Source: Pomacea canaliculata
Taxonomy: Eukaryota; Mollusca; Gastropoda; Architaenioglossa; Ampullariidae
NCBI RefSeq assembly: GCF_003073045.1
Contig: NC_037593.1
Span: 2,719,525 to 2,783,524, forward strand
Length of the DNA stretch: 64,000 bases
Direction: 5' to 3'
Below the pieces are notes generated by a model. It was not told the DNA's origin, did no database searches, and saw nothing but the letters and a program-made list of their open reading frames with translations. The position numbers and the translations under genes were made by a program. This document shows positions 13,401-24,500 of this stretch, piece by piece; position 1 is the stretch's first letter, and each line of letters starts with the position of its first letter.

Positions 13401-16400
13401 TTCTAAATTCTCTCAATTTAGTGTAAAAGCAATGCAAAATGTTTACTACTAAATTCTCCCTCTAAATTCTAGAAATAAATAAACATGCCACTTGCAAGGC
13501 AATGGCTTTGATGCCTTTGTTGAACTTTCTGAGCATCTACTGGTGTGATGAATAAAATCATCAAATTTCAATGATATGAAATGTGAAAAAATATACCCAT
13601 GAGTTGGTAATTATTTAAGTAAAAAAAAATAGTTAATAACACAACAAAGAGCTCTTTGGCCTGCAATAACACTGTAGTAGCATAAGTTTTATATGAACAG
13701 CAGAATGAGCCTAGACACTACCAAAACATGTAATTATACCATGTAATAATTTTTCAGAGATGCTGGTGTTCTCTGATCAGCCTCTGTGGCCTGCTTTTTT
13801 TCTTTCACAGTAATTCTCATAGGATTACGAAGACCAGCTCGTATGAGATTCTCAACTTCATCTGTCTGAGTTGCTGAAAACAGACCGGTCCTTCGCAGCT
13901 TAGGCAGATTGCCAAGAACAGTGTTGATGCTGTACAATAAAGATTAAAAACTTCTTTAATTAGTGAAATGCCACAAAACTACACTTGGGACGTTTGCCAG
14001 ATCAAAAAGCAGATGCAAATGATCCATAGATATTTACAAATTTTTTAATCTTCCAAACCTAGAAGTATTGTCATAAAAAATAATACTGCATAGCATCATG
14101 AACTTCCTATTTTTTACCAACAGGCAATGTGTCTAAAAGGCTAAACAGCTAAACTATTCTACAACTGCTGGAAGATCATTTACAAATGGAAATATTCAAA
14201 TGAAGCATTAAGGAATAAAATCAGCATGCACTATTCTATATACAAAAACCTAAATATACACACTTTCCATCCCTTTCTTTAAAACCTCTCTTCTACACCC
14301 ATACAGGAGCTTTGGAACAACATTTAAGATCAACAAGAGTGCAATTTCTTTTTCCAAATGATCTAGCAGAAGAAGTCCTGGCCTTCCATTAAGAAAATAT
14401 GGCCACATCCACTAACTCTAAATGATGTGATACTACTGACATTCTAAGAAACTCCAAACCTTGGGTCTCATAAATAATTACACAAAAATGAACAGTAAAA
14501 AAGAGAATGGTAGTATTCAATGTTGCCTATATATCTGGCAACAAGCCAACATTTACTTTTACCTTGCTTCAAATCCCATCTCCAGAAGTCTGTCTGCTTC
14601 ATCTAGGACAAGAATTTCCTGTTGAAATAATGAACCCACAAATATATTGCTTTCTATTTCATGAATTGAATGTGCTTATGTAAATCCTCCACACGGTGTA
14701 TTTTACAGGCATATTATTTCATCACTATAAAAGAGATTCTCTAATTTAATGAGTCATAAGTTATATTGTGTAATGTTGACTGAGATGAGTTTTAATGTGT
14801 AGCACTCTAGAAGTGTACTGAGTTAGTAGAGAGTCGGCGTCAAACGGAACAGGACTATTCCTTTTCCAACGCCTTGAGCTGCCCACCTGCGGCTACTAGG
14901 TCATTGTTACATCAGAAGTTACGCAGGTGCCTGAGCCACGTAGGGAAACAATGACCAGACAGGTGTGTCCAGTGGCGTCACGTGGGCTGGAAAAGGGGGT
15001 GGACAGTTCTGGAATGTTCGACGGTAGGGAGGATAAGTAGCGTGGCTTTACAGTGGAGAGATGGCTTTGTGGATTTGGGAGTGACCATCGAGAGACCGCA
15101 GCCAGCCGCCAAGTTAAGCTGACTAAAAACTACGGTTATGCAGAAATTTCGATCTTTGTTGTTTCTGGCACAACTAGTCCAACCCTATGTAACCATCAGA
15201 GACTGTTCGTTACAAATGATTCTGTCAGTTGGGTATAAGTGACAGATATCAAAGGAATCTTGGCTGGTTTTTCTTTGGACAATAGACAAAGAAATGAGAT
15301 TCCTAACAAGATGTATGGAGTGAGAAGATATTTAAAAAAACAGATATAGCATAAACTTTTGAAAATTGGAAGAAGAGGAAAGAATGCTTATAATGAATGC
15401 AAGCCATTAAATAATGGACATTTCTAAATAAAACATAAAATGGCATAATTTCATTACTGACCAATGCTTTGACACTAGCAGACATGTTGAAATTTGCCTG
15501 CTTCCTGTTAAAGAGGTCTTCCAGGCGTCCAGGAGTTGCAATAAGAATGTTTCCACTACAACATTGATGTTAAAAAATAAAACCAACCTAAGAGTAAGTT
15601 GTATTTATTTTCTTTAGCTGACAATTATTCTGTCATTTGTAGTTGAATTTCTTATTGCACATAATTGTGAAAAGGAAATGTTATTACTGCTGACACTGTG
15701 ATAGCGAAGAAACTAAAGCTTTTAAGTTTTGACTTCAGTTTGCTTACTTTATCATAAAGTTTTCAAGACAACACTAGCAGCATTAGCTCTAATACAAAAT
15801 ACAAGGAGAGAAAAGGCAAAAGTAGCTGAAGTATACAAGACAGAAGCAAAAGAAATTATGTCTTTACTAATAGGAAACAAGTCTATATATATATACATGC
15901 ACAAACCATGGTTGAGACAAATCTTTCCTTGAAAAAATACTGTATCTTTATCTCAAAGAATAAATGTTAGCATTATCAGAGCTTCAAACACATCTTTTCT
16001 AGAATCAAGCCACACAAAAATAACTTAACCATAATTGTGTGTGTCTACATGCCTGTGTGAGAGAGAGAGAGAGAAAGGTAAAGAGAGGGAAAGAAAGAAA
16101 GAGAATTTTTATTTCAATTCGTAATTGGTCGATAACCATTGACATCAGGATGTGAGGAGAGAGAGAAAAAGAGAATTGATTTATTCATTCATTCATTGAA
16201 TGGGGAAGGACTAACTGGCTAGCACTGCTTCTTTGCAGTGAGAAAATTGTGACGAAACTTGCACAGACATACCCATTATTCACGAACTTGGCAATATCTT
16301 GCTGTGGACTTGACCCACCAATGATCAAGAGTGCACTAAACTGTGAGAAGTGTTTCAGGAAATGGGTGACCACTTCACTGATCTGAAAGGCCAGCTCTCG

Positions 16401-17474
16401 TGTTGGTGTCAGGATAATGGCACCCACCTGCATCACACATACAGGCATGTACACAATGTGTTCAAATACATGAAAACAATCCATGACAGGCAGACATAAA
16501 GACATACAACTTGTATTACAAGAATATTAAAGTCATAAGCAGCTGTAAAATTAATGTTGTTAATTAGTACAAAAGTAACAGATGATAAATATGAATTACT
16601 TGTCATATTCCATATAATTACATATTACTTTAAAATCCCAATTTAAGTATGATGTTTCAACTATATGTAGAAGTAGAGGTGCTCTGTTGTACTGGTGACT
16701 ACTACTACTAATACTAATAATGATAACAATGTAGATTTATGTAGCTCCTGTCCCTACCATCAAAGCAGGTGCTTTACAAAACAACATAAAAAAGCTGTCC
16801 ATTTTTTTGTGCAAACATAAATGACTGTCACAGAGTACATAGCAGCACAGTGACAATAAATGGAGGTGAGATTGTAAACAAAAAGTCGCACGGTAAGTTT
16901 AACAAGTAACATACCTCATGCTTTTTTAAAGGTGTTTCTCTGCGCAACAAAATCTCAATGATAGGGATAACAAAGGCAAGTGTCTTTCCACTACCTGTCA
17001 CAGCTTCAACAGCAACATCCTTGTTTTTAAGAAAGTGAGGGATGCATGCTGCCTGTTGATTAATTTTCAAAAGATTAAATTTACAAAATATTGGCTTTGC
17101 ATTATGGAAAATTATGAAATTTTGAATCATACAGCACATGTTTGATGAACACAATAATTATATTATTATCATTTTCATCTTTCTCTCTTTTACAAACATA
17201 TATTGGCTGGTCATCTTTGCCCAATATCACATTCCTCAATGCCGAGTCAAATCGTCCCTGCTATGTCCATATATATGACCACACACATACACACAACACA
17301 GTACCCTCTCATACATTTTTTTGTGAACAGAAACTGCTTCATTCAACACCTTAACAAATCCCATAATCTTTCACAAACCTGCACTGGGGTCATCTGGGTA
17401 AAGCACAGTTCGCGTACAGCGTTCAATGTCGAGGTGTTCAGTAATGAAGCCACTGAGTCCCAGGTACAATCCAT
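4481..17474 (-). CDS. DDX55: DDX55 / Spb4-type DEAD-box RNA helicase, complete, 16 coding exons
   Basis: ATP-dependent RNA helicase of nucleolar 60S ribosome assembly (family knowledge from yeast Spb4 and human DDX55). Coding exons in order: 17379-17474, 16915-17052, 16273-16427, 15462-15555, 14563-14618, 13740-13929, 13065-13189, 11577-11666, 11194-11286, 10458-10572, 9992-10071, 6980-7068, 5887-6013, 5218-5302, 4789-4977, 4481-4540. They total 1782 nt, 593 aa; human is about 600. All junctions are GT-AG and keep frame. Visible motifs: Q-motif end TPVQ (about 29-32), Walker A AVTGSGKT (49-56), PTREL (86-90), TPGR (137-140), DEAD (167-170), SAT (198-200), ARGVD (325-329) and HRCGRTAR (350-357). 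These are followed by the Spb4-type C-terminal extension ([20 protein letters not shown]) and a Lys/Glu-rich tail. An in-frame TAG at 17490-17492 precedes the ATG, which fixes the start. Transposons sit only in introns; no break was seen. Confidence 0.96.
5430..5635 (-). repeat. tRNA-derived SINE-like repeat, family 2, copy 1
   Basis: Lies in a DDX55 intron. Read on the minus strand, it has a head resembling GGTGGTGCAGCGGGTAAAG, a middle like TGCCTGTTCACAGGGTAGAC, and a TG-rich tail. It shares blocks in the same order with the copy near 10.72-11.03 kb: the 'CCTGTT(C/T)ACAG' block and the 'TTTTCTGTGGGTA' block. It is diverged, so boundaries are approximate. Confidence 0.4.
7455..9821 (-). mobile_element. 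hAT DNA transposon with TIRs and 8-bp target-site duplication
   Basis: Element body 7463-9813 (2351 bp) in a DDX55 intron. Both ends carry the 14-bp terminal inverted repeat CAGGGGTGTCAAAC. The element is flanked by a perfect 8-bp duplication CTCTACAG at 7455-7462 and 9814-9821, the hAT hallmark. It encodes a broken transposase on the minus strand, annotated separately. CpG is conspicuously commoner near the right end than in the surrounding intron. The intact TIRs and duplication argue for a fairly recent insertion. Proteins of this type are related to the hAT-derived part of GTF2IRD2. Confidence 0.92.
7676..8720 (-). pseudogene. Decayed hAT transposase (GTF2IRD2-like)
   Basis: Read on the minus strand from about 8700. 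The N-terminal part includes a BED-finger-like segment ([10 protein letters not shown]) in which only one of the expected paired cysteines is visible. An in-frame TGA at 8470-8472 interrupts it. The same frame then resumes with a long conserved stretch that includes [11 protein letters not shown] (down to about 8160). A frameshift near 8150 moves the reading to another frame (for example [17 protein letters not shown]), to about 7950. A separate C-terminal block with [19 protein letters not shown] ends at a stop at 7676-7678 and matches the hAT dimerisation region. Much of the central catalytic region is missing. The gene cannot make transposase, though the element could be mobilised in trans. 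Confidence 0.85.
10720..11030 (-). repeat. SINE-like repeat, family 2, copy 2, with (A/T)-rich tail
   Basis: Lies in a DDX55 intron. On the minus strand it reads from a diverged tRNA-like head (TTGGTAGTGCCTGTTACCAC), through an 'ACCTGTTTACAG' block and a long TG/CA-rich stretch. It ends in a tail containing GGGCTTTGAGCC and GTGCTAGATAAATG. The tail resembles segments at 16.69-16.79 kb and 27.90-27.97 kb. Boundaries are approximate. Confidence 0.45.
12220..12441. mobile_element. 206-bp hAT-type MITE with 8-bp target-site duplication
   Basis: Element 12228-12433 in a DDX55 intron. The ends are CAGCGGTTCTCAATCT and, reverse-complemented, CAGTGGTTCTCAACCT: a 16-bp terminal inverted repeat with two differences. 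The flanks are the identical 8-bp ATTTAAAT at 12220-12227 and 12434-12441. The interior is G/C-rich and too short to code for a transposase. The CAG-GGTTCTCAA end type is widespread in animal hAT elements. Confidence 0.88.
14794..15218. mobile_element. Probable solo LTR, 417 bp, with 4-bp target-site duplication
   Basis: Lies in a DDX55 intron. The body 14798-15214 starts TGTAGCAC and ends CGTTACA, giving the TGTA...TACA ends typical of LTRs. It is flanked by AATG at 14794-14797 and 15215-15218. Its base composition is strikingly GC- and CpG-rich compared with the AT-rich intron. No internal retrovirus-like coding sequence is present, which fits loss by recombination between LTRs. The TG/CA ends and duplication are seen; the assignment to an LTR class is inferred, and a 4-bp match alone can arise by chance. 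Confidence 0.55.
16055..16172. repeat. GA-rich microsatellite
   Basis: Purine-rich simple sequence built from GA and GAAA units in a DDX55 intron, interrupted near 16108-16150. Confidence 0.8.
16690..16792 (-). repeat. Degenerate SINE tail with ATT/ATA repeats
   Basis: On the minus strand it reads GTAAAGCACCTGCTTTGATG, then GCTACATAAATCTACA, then an ATT-rich run. This is the same arrangement as the tail of the repeat near 10.75 kb and the segment at 27.90-27.97 kb. No head region is recognisable. Confidence 0.35.
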
Positions 17475-18557
17475 GATAATGTTAAATAACTAATCTTCCT
17501 GATAACCCGTTGTTAATGATACATATACTGAGTGTTATTTAAATCAGCATATACTAGCTTGCGTAAAGTTAGATTTTACATGTTCTTGCACCAAAAACAT
17601 TAGCATTTGTCTTAAAAGGTTTTCTCGATAATTTTCTGTATTATCTAGTTGTTACTATTTACTGACCTAAACAATTTTTTCTTTTTTTTTTTTTTTACAG
17701 CAAATCGTTGTAATGATCAATCTCTGCCTGAGAACAGACAACAGTGATATTTCATTTTTTAATAAAGTGGCTCTGCTTCCATTTCGTCACAATTTCAAAA
17801 TGTTCATAACTTCAAAAGTAAGATTATGCGGTTTTCATTCAACTTCACAAACTGTAACCATATAAACGATGATTTAAGGATGCTATCAAAAACACTATAG
17901 CTAAGTTTATTGTAACTTTATAACACGTGCATGGTTTAGTCGACGTAATGAAGTCGGATGTAAACAGCCATCGGGGAGATTACTTCCAGTCGCCGTCTTG
18001 AATCATCTCCCCTGTAAATAGTTCCTAACCGGAAGTAAACGCGGCATTATCAATACGCGTTGTGAAGAATTGTTGATTTCTTGAAAAAAATCCAGTTAGT
18101 TGGCCACAATTTTTTTTTCTTTCTACTACTTCTTTTTGTCCCAGATATGAACTATCTTGTAACATTTGCTTTCTAATTTTCATGTTTGTTATATAAATTT
18201 TATTAAAGATAATTTTTCGGCAGTGCAACTGCAGCGATATCTGCTTGCCTAATCAAAGTTTTGCTGCTATGGGCTTTAGTCACGGGAGAAACTATAAAAT
18301 ACAAACACTTTTACATGTTTTAACTGTTCAAACTGCTTAGAAATCCATTAAGCTTGAAGAAGTTCATTAAAGAGTTAGGATGTACTATTCTCTGGATTTT
18401 TTTAACGTCAATGGTTGACAGCATGCATTGCTGTAAAAGTTAGCTAACGTATGACAGAAGTTTGTCTAAGACTTTAGAAAAGGTCATATTCTGACCTGTG
18501 GACTGTCCATGAACTCTAAGATTTCATTACCTAAATATTTGTCTCCTGGCCACAGAC
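17475..18557. promoter_or_regulatory. Divergent DDX55-GGNBP2 promoter region
   Basis: The two start codons face away from each other across 1083 bp. The span includes ACCGGAAGT at 18028-18036, a consensus ETS/GABP-type site. A second ETS-like core lies on the opposite strand at about 17981-17989. A YY1-like stretch lies at 17989-18003 (minus strand ATTCAAGACGGCGAC). CpGs cluster at 17938-18060. Such elements are common at TATA-less housekeeping promoters. Transcription starts cannot be placed from sequence, and a 5' UTR intron for either gene is possible. Confidence 0.6.
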
Positions 18558-21500
18558 ATGGCTCGCCTGGTTGCTGTTTGCCGGGCGAATTCCGATTATA
18601 TTTATGAAAGACGTCAAGTACCTTTGGAAGAGAGTGGGGGTATCACGGTACGTCAAGTGGGTGATTTCACACCCGTGATTAGCTGTATTCAAACTATAGA
18701 AGTTTAAAAGATGAAAATCTAACAAAATAGTTATTAAAAACGTTAAATTATTAAGTCATCGACGTTTATTTTCTGTAGCGCTAAAGTGCAAGTAAAATGT
18801 TTCAAGTCTTTGTCGTATATTTCATACAAAAGTTCTAAAGAACACATTTAAGACAGATTACTAACAACTTAACCTTATTTCTCAACTAGTTAACAATTTT
18901 TTTCCATTGTTATTGTCATGTTACATGCCTAGTGGTTTGAAACTGGCACTGTCTTCTCTTTCAAATATTTTGGGCACAAAGTAGTAACATTGTTTAGGTT
19001 TTTTAATAATTTGCAGATGGTTGTGCAATTTGGAGAGAAGTGCAGAGATTGTGAGGGTCACATTAAACGAAAGGAAATGGAGTGTTTTAGAACAAAATGC
19101 CAGCTGTTGACCAAGGATGAACTAGCTGTTGCTCTGCTTGTTACCAGGAAAGACCTTTTGTCACAGCTGTCACAGATGGTTACATGCGTTGGCTGCAGAC
19201 ACAGGTAAGATCCTTAGTATCATTAAATTAATTATTAAGCTGACTTACATTAAAAATTATTTAAAGATCATATCTTGAGAAATCCTAGTCAGGATCTGCT
19301 GGTAATGTTACTAGAAAGATATATGGTATAAAAAGCACCCAGGGTACATTTTAACATTAATTTTATATTTCCTAAATGAAAATTGTGGCCATGACTTGCC
19401 AGTACCTATAATGCTTACAAAGCTTACTTTCAGTTTTTTTAAGATACATGCTCAAACAATAGTGTACACAATAGAAGCAAACAGTAGAAGTAGTGTTCGT
19501 GGTATTATTTTTTTGTGTGCGTTGAGATTCAAGAGGTCTGTGTAACTGTGGAATGCTAGCTTAGCTTGCTTTATTTTTTTTCTCTTTAATTTCCATACTT
19601 GAATATCAGCTTATCCATTCTATAGCTTCTCATTTTCTCTGTAGCTCGTAATAAGCACACAAGTAGAATTTTATGCAATGTTGTTATTCGATTTTGCTGA
19701 ATCAAATGTGAGATATATATATAATGTATTTTTCGTGGATTGATTACATTAGTTGTAGCTTTTTTGTTGTTAATGCTGTGTTTTTATCATCATGAAAAAT
19801 GGTAACCTGAATTATTTTTAATGACATCATTCAGTTAGGATAGCATATATTTTGCTATATTGTTCCTATCAATTTGGAAGAAAATGCAAAAGTATATTTT
19901 GCTCTATCATAATCATCTAATTCCACCTAGTGAATCATTTTATCATTATGAATATTATTGTTTGATTTCTTTTCTTTTGTTTAGTGTGGAACGCTTGTTT
20001 CTTCAGCTTGTTAAATCTGGCCATCCTGCAGTAGATCCACTGGTCATAACACAACACTCGGAACTGTCCATTAAGCACGAACTCTTATTTGACCCAAGAG
20101 CTCTTTTCTGTCTTTTCTACATACATGGGTAAGGAGTAACAAATTGTGTTGTATAAGTTCATTTACATGAGCTGTTTAAAAATGTGTGGATATACTTGTG
20201 AATGCTTGGCATGTAAGTACTTGCATAATTCAGCTTTGGCTTAATTTTCAGGCCACGTCACAGTGCTGTAATAGACTCCATATTAAAAAGTAAAAAGAAC
20301 AAGCGTTGCAATCTCCATTCTCTGGATACCCACAAGGCTAAACCTACAGGGTAAGCGTATGAAATAATTATCAAAATCAATCAGTTGTCTCTAAAGTATC
20401 GATAAGAGATTCGTCTAACATTTTCTTCTGATGTTTCTTATTCAGTTTTTGACAAATAATTATTCCCTTTAGCCACACAGCAAACAATATTTTTAGGGTT
20501 TAATTTTGTTTTTTGTTGGTTTTTTTTTTCCTTGTTTGATCATTTTCTTCTCTCACCATCTTCCTAAAGACATAGAAATTTGCTGCAGATGCACTGAATA
20601 AGTTCAAATTAAATAGAAATCTTGTTTATAATAAGAATCACACTATTTTATCTTAGCCAGGGCTGAGCCAAATTTCATAGTTTCTTGTTGTTGCATACCA
20701 TTTAAGTATTTGTACTGTTGTAAAACTTTTATTAAATCAGCATGAGGAATCAAATCCCACTGTCAGTTTGATGACTGATAAATGATATATAACTATGGCT
20801 TTGCATAATAAATGGCTTTAGCACTTTTGAAATGACATTCTGATTTGCTTAGGAGCTGGTTAGACATTTGGAATTTCATGTCTGAGGAATGTCGAAATGA
20901 GATTCTCATTATAAACAGTAGCAGCCTTGAAAAGACGCTTTCTGCCTACCTCACCAAGCACAGGTTAGCATCAAGAGTTTTCATCAGTATCTGCTTAGAT
21001 CCATTATTTTGGTTTTTTAGTTCATTTCCTTAGTCAAAACAGATCATTCTTTGTGCGTGCATTGGGGGTGTGGATGGATATATGTATTAGGGGAAGGTGA
21101 GGGTTTGCATGCATGAGGGATATTACTGATTGATAATAAGTGCACTAAAATCTTGTGTCAGCCTGACAATTTTTTTATTTTGTTATGTAGATTTTGCACA
21201 GAATGCCGGTCCAAAGTGATGCTTGCATTTAATATTTTGATTGGGGAGCATGACAGCATAAGTGAGAAAGGCTATTGCCCAGTCCTGTACGACAAACTTC
21301 GCTGCTGCCCAGAAGATGGCCATATTCACATAGTGTCTGACACTGAATACATTGCCTCTCTAATTGAAAAGGCTGAACCAGAGCTGACTGGAATGTGAGT
21401 CATTATTGTTTTTGTTCTTTTTTGTTATAATCATTATAATTATCATTTTTATCGCAATTAATTTTATAATTGTGGGCTCTTAAAATGAGTCAAATACTGA

Positions 21501-24500
21501 TCACACTGTAATTAAGTAATTTTCCTGTGTACAGTTTTGAGGGGTTCTTTTTCTTGTTATGTTTTATGGGTTTGTTTTTTTTTAAACCTTATAACTTTAG
21601 GTTTAGCAGTCATAAAAGTTTAATTGCCAGATAAAAAAAATGTTCCCCAAATCACTTATTATTGCTTGTTTAAATTACAGTCCTTGCCTCACAAATATTT
21701 CACAGAATGCAGAATTTTGTTGTCATGTTTATGAAATAATGCATTAAACAAAGCATTACTATAAAATATATCAGCATTGTGTGGTATAATTCTTTTTGAA
21801 ATAACATGACTCAGATATAGTCAGCATAGGCTTGAAGGTTTGTGGTTCCTTCCATAATACCAGGTATATTGAAGAGAGTATAGTGGTCTTCTCTTTGAAC
21901 ATTTCTGATTTAAATGTTAACACTTTCGCCACACAAAGATGTAATGGAGCTCGTTACTTTTGAATGCATGAAAATAGACTGTGTTTAAGAAATATTTTTT
22001 AAAGACTAAACAAGAAAGAAGGACAAAATATGTATAAAAAAGTACAAAATCAACAGAAGTTAACTGTCCCCACCACAAACTATATTGAATTGCATGGGGT
22101 TTTTTTTAAATCCAAGTGGAAGGAGCCAATGGAATTTTGAAAGTCTTTTACACAAGGGTTTAAACTGTCATAAATCAAATAGAAATAAATGACCATTACT
22201 CATGGTGATAAGAAAAGCCCAGCTATTTAGCAGGCATAAACTTCCTTTTCTGTATAGTAATTCACTTGTCTTGCTTGATGCCATTTTTTAAGTGAAAGTC
22301 ACTTTGTGGTTAGAGGGCTGTAACCATAATTGAAAATGATTTTGCTAAAGCATGGACATGTATAGGTGGATACTGTTTGTTTTCCAAGACCAACGCTTAG
22401 CCTTTTTTTGCGAAGTGATTCGCTGTTAGTGTCGGCGAGCCTAAACAAAGAATGTGAATAAACCATAAACCGAAAGCTATGTTGTCTAATGCCTTGTTTC
22501 AGCAGTTAACTGGAAAAAATCGTCTGCCAGCAGTCCAGGGATATTAGTTTGTGGCTAGAGTAACTACTGATTTTTTTCAGATTCATGTTCTTAATACCTA
22601 CTTAAAAGATATAATAGTGTGTCACATTTATATATACAATAGAGCTGCCATGTGGGCAGAGACAGATATGCATGCATGGAAGAATTAGCACATTGTTTCA
22701 GGTGTTATACCGACTGCTCTTGGTATTTAATTAAATGATGCTTATTTTCCAATTCAATGCAGAAATCGAAGAGATCGACATGCAAAAACTCTTGACATTG
22801 CTCAAGAAGAAGTGTTGACGTGCTTGGGTATTAATATCTTTGAGCGTCTTCACCGGCTTGGTCAGAAACTTCGTGGAGAGGAGCAGACTTGGCAGCTTCT
22901 TTTTTTTCTGGGTCTAGAAACTCTTAAAAGGAGTTTTGAGGTAAATTTTTTAAAACCAGTATAAACTCACAGGTTGTTTTTAAATTTTTTTTTATTTTGT
23001 AAAAGAAAGGAGGGAGGGTAGAATAGGTAATAAGCATTGTCCTATAATTCACTACACAATTTGTTTTTTCCAGGAATCTACCACTTCATTTGTGAAAAGC
23101 ATATCTAGTGACTGATATTACATGTCATTGTAGTAAAATACTGAAGCACTTCATTTAAGAATGTGATGCACATGTGATCATGTATTGCTGTTGGTTTATC
23201 ATATCTCTCTCTCTCAGCTGTTTAGCGGTCCGGTAGCGCAACGATTAGCACCTGTCACCAATACAGTGAAGGCTGGCTGCCCAGAGTTCATTTCTCGTCT
23301 CGGGCATGCTGTTCTTTCTCTGCACGTGGCATCTGTTTACAGGGCTGGCTTCCTTGCCGTAATATAGTCTCAGTTGCTGGCACGGGGTAAAACACCAATT
23401 TCCCCCCCCCCCCCCCAAGTTGCTTTTCACTTGGTATGTTGTTCTCTAGGTAGGATACTCTATAAAATGATGTTGATGTCAGTTATGCAGAAAAATTGAT
23501 GTCAGAGACACCAGGCTGTGCCAAATTTTGTCAGTTTTTAATTTAACTGCCATTAACATCTTATGATTAGTAACATAAGCTCTAAAAATAAAGATGTTCT
23601 TGAGAAAAGTACATGCAACAAACACTGTTTATGACCTGCCTGTACAAAAGGAGTACTGCAAAATTTGGTTATGATAGTTTGTAGATGACACAGCATGTGG
23701 ACCACAACTTTTCTTGCAGTGTGCAGTGGAGCGAAAGCAGGGTGTGTCAAATCTAGAACGCATGTGTGAGGAACTTCTTGAAGAAGAAAGAGTGAAAGAA
23801 CAGCGACGGGAACTCAAACGACAGAAGAAGAAACTAAAAAAAGCTATTGCAAAAAATGAGCGTGAAAATCAAGTGCAGCTTGGAGATGAAGATCCATCTC
23901 ATTGCGAGGTAGGTCATGCAATTTAGTTTGAGTGGTTAGAGAAGGGATAAAAAAAATTCAGATTTTAAGTTTTTCTTGCCAACCTGCAAGAGGACTACTA
24001 TCTGAAGAATATGTTCTCTCTGTCAACGTTTCTTTACCTTACCTTTTGTTGTTCTGTTCCTGTTCTGTTTTATGATATTTCACTCTGAGGAAACATTTTG
24101 TAAAGACTTTTTCAAACAAATGTTTGAAATTACTTCATTTAGTAAGATATTTATTCTTGTTATAAAATATTTCAGTTTGACGATTTTTGTTGCAGTGCTC
24201 TTCCAGTTCAATAGCCACCAGGCCTTTACAGACATCCCATTTGGCTCAGTGTGACAACCACAGTAGCCATGGTCACTGTCACACTTTACCCTCGACGCCC
24301 AGCATTGATCCTAATTTAAACTGTTTAACAGTGGCTCATCACTGCAGCCGTCCACCTCGGGCCTTAGACAATGCTGGCTTAAGCAGTTGCCGCAATTGTG
24401 ACCATGGTTATGACAGTGAACAAGACAGCTGTGAAAACTGTAGTGTCCACACTTTACAGTACGCTTCTGGGAATGTCTCACATGATGGCATTAGTGTGCA

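Noticed and set aside
23226..23300. tRNA gene
   Set aside because: Box A and B resemble a tRNA, but no cloverleaf closes and the sequence recurs as a dispersed SINE.
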